DNA from: an uncultured Clostridia bacterium
GTDB lineage: Bacteria; Bacillota; Clostridia; Oscillospirales; Ruminococcaceae
Assembly (NCBI GenBank): GCA_946535685.1
Contig: CAMNDR010000072.1
Span: 1 to 5,888 of the forward strand
Reading direction: 5' to 3'
Length of the DNA stretch: 5,888 bases
This document shows positions 5,807 through 5,888 of this stretch, piece after piece. The number at the start of each line of letters is the position of its first letter. Positions within the stretch are counted from its first letter, which is position 1. Below the pieces are notes generated by a model. It saw only the letters and a list, made by a program, of their open reading frames with translations, searched no databases and was not told the origin of the DNA. The position numbers were made by a program, and so were the translations under genes.

Positions 5807-5888
5807 CGGGGCGGCAGCCCCGATCAGGGGGCAGGGGGCGAAGCCCCCGCAATATAGCCCTCCCCCGAAGGGGGAGGTGCCGCCGAAC
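5807..5888. repeat. Cluster of GC-rich palindromes, cut by the window edge
   Basis: Three perfect hairpins follow one another: CGGGGC-ggca-GCCCCG (5807-5822), GGGGGC-gaa-GCCCCC (5834-5848) and CCTCCCCC-gaa-GGGGGAGG (5859-5877). The last is followed by TGCCGCCGAAC, which looks like the first arm of a fourth palindrome truncated at the end of the window. There is no coding potential. The arrangement resembles REP-like or MITE-like dispersed intergenic repeats of Oscillospirales-type genomes; that likeness is from memory and not tested here. Confidence 0.6.

Noticed and set aside
4680..5852. A 390-codon open frame on the minus strand covering all of folD
   Set aside because: It is antisense to an unmistakable FolD, resembles no known protein family, and is explained by the biased third codon positions of the real gene.

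Overview
The window carries four complete protein-coding genes, no RNA genes, no transposase and no CRISPR array. By eye it is moderately GC-rich (about mid-50s percent). The Gram-positive-type Shine-Dalgarno sites, the DHHW-family protein and the short GGGGC-nna-GCCCC palindromes between genes together suggest a Clostridia-class gut-type Firmicute, perhaps Ruminococcus or another Oscillospirales. This placement is inference; no marker gene settles it.

Layout. Three genes lie on the minus strand and one on the plus strand. Read in the direction of transcription, the minus-strand genes are: a multi-pass membrane protein with a DUF218/YdcF-type domain (4639 to 3206); a membrane-bound O-acyltransferase (MBOAT) of the AlgI/DltB type (2980 to 1577); and a DHHW-family, AlgJ/AlgX-like SGNH-fold protein anchored by one membrane helix (1476 to 109). 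A 225-base gap with its own sigma-70-type promoter (3048-3076) separates the YdcF-like gene from the MBOAT gene. The MBOAT and DHHW genes are about 100 bases apart with no terminator between them, so they probably form one transcript ending at a strong hairpin (75-103). On the plus strand, folD (4860-5720) diverges from the YdcF-like gene and has a very good extended -10 promoter (4780-4808).

How the genes work together. MBOAT plus a DHHW/AlgJ-like partner is the usual two-part arrangement for O-acylating an exported glycan: the MBOAT passes an acyl group across the membrane and the SGNH-type partner transfers it to sugar hydroxyls outside. The glycan is not identifiable here. The YdcF-like protein is probably also an envelope protein, but its link to the pair rests only on position and strand. 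FolD is a housekeeping one-carbon (tetrahydrofolate) enzyme and is functionally unrelated.

Non-coding features of note are a four-tract G-quadruplex motif at the left edge (6-27), GC-rich palindromes on both sides of folD (4697-4730 and 5807-5877), and two minus-strand genes whose Shine-Dalgarno sites sit in tiny hairpins with a decoy ATG. No gap without a gene exceeds 300 bases. I see no clear evidence of a wholly new system; the least described items are the YdcF-like protein's extra extracytoplasmic segment and topology, and the repeat-containing linker in the DHHW protein.
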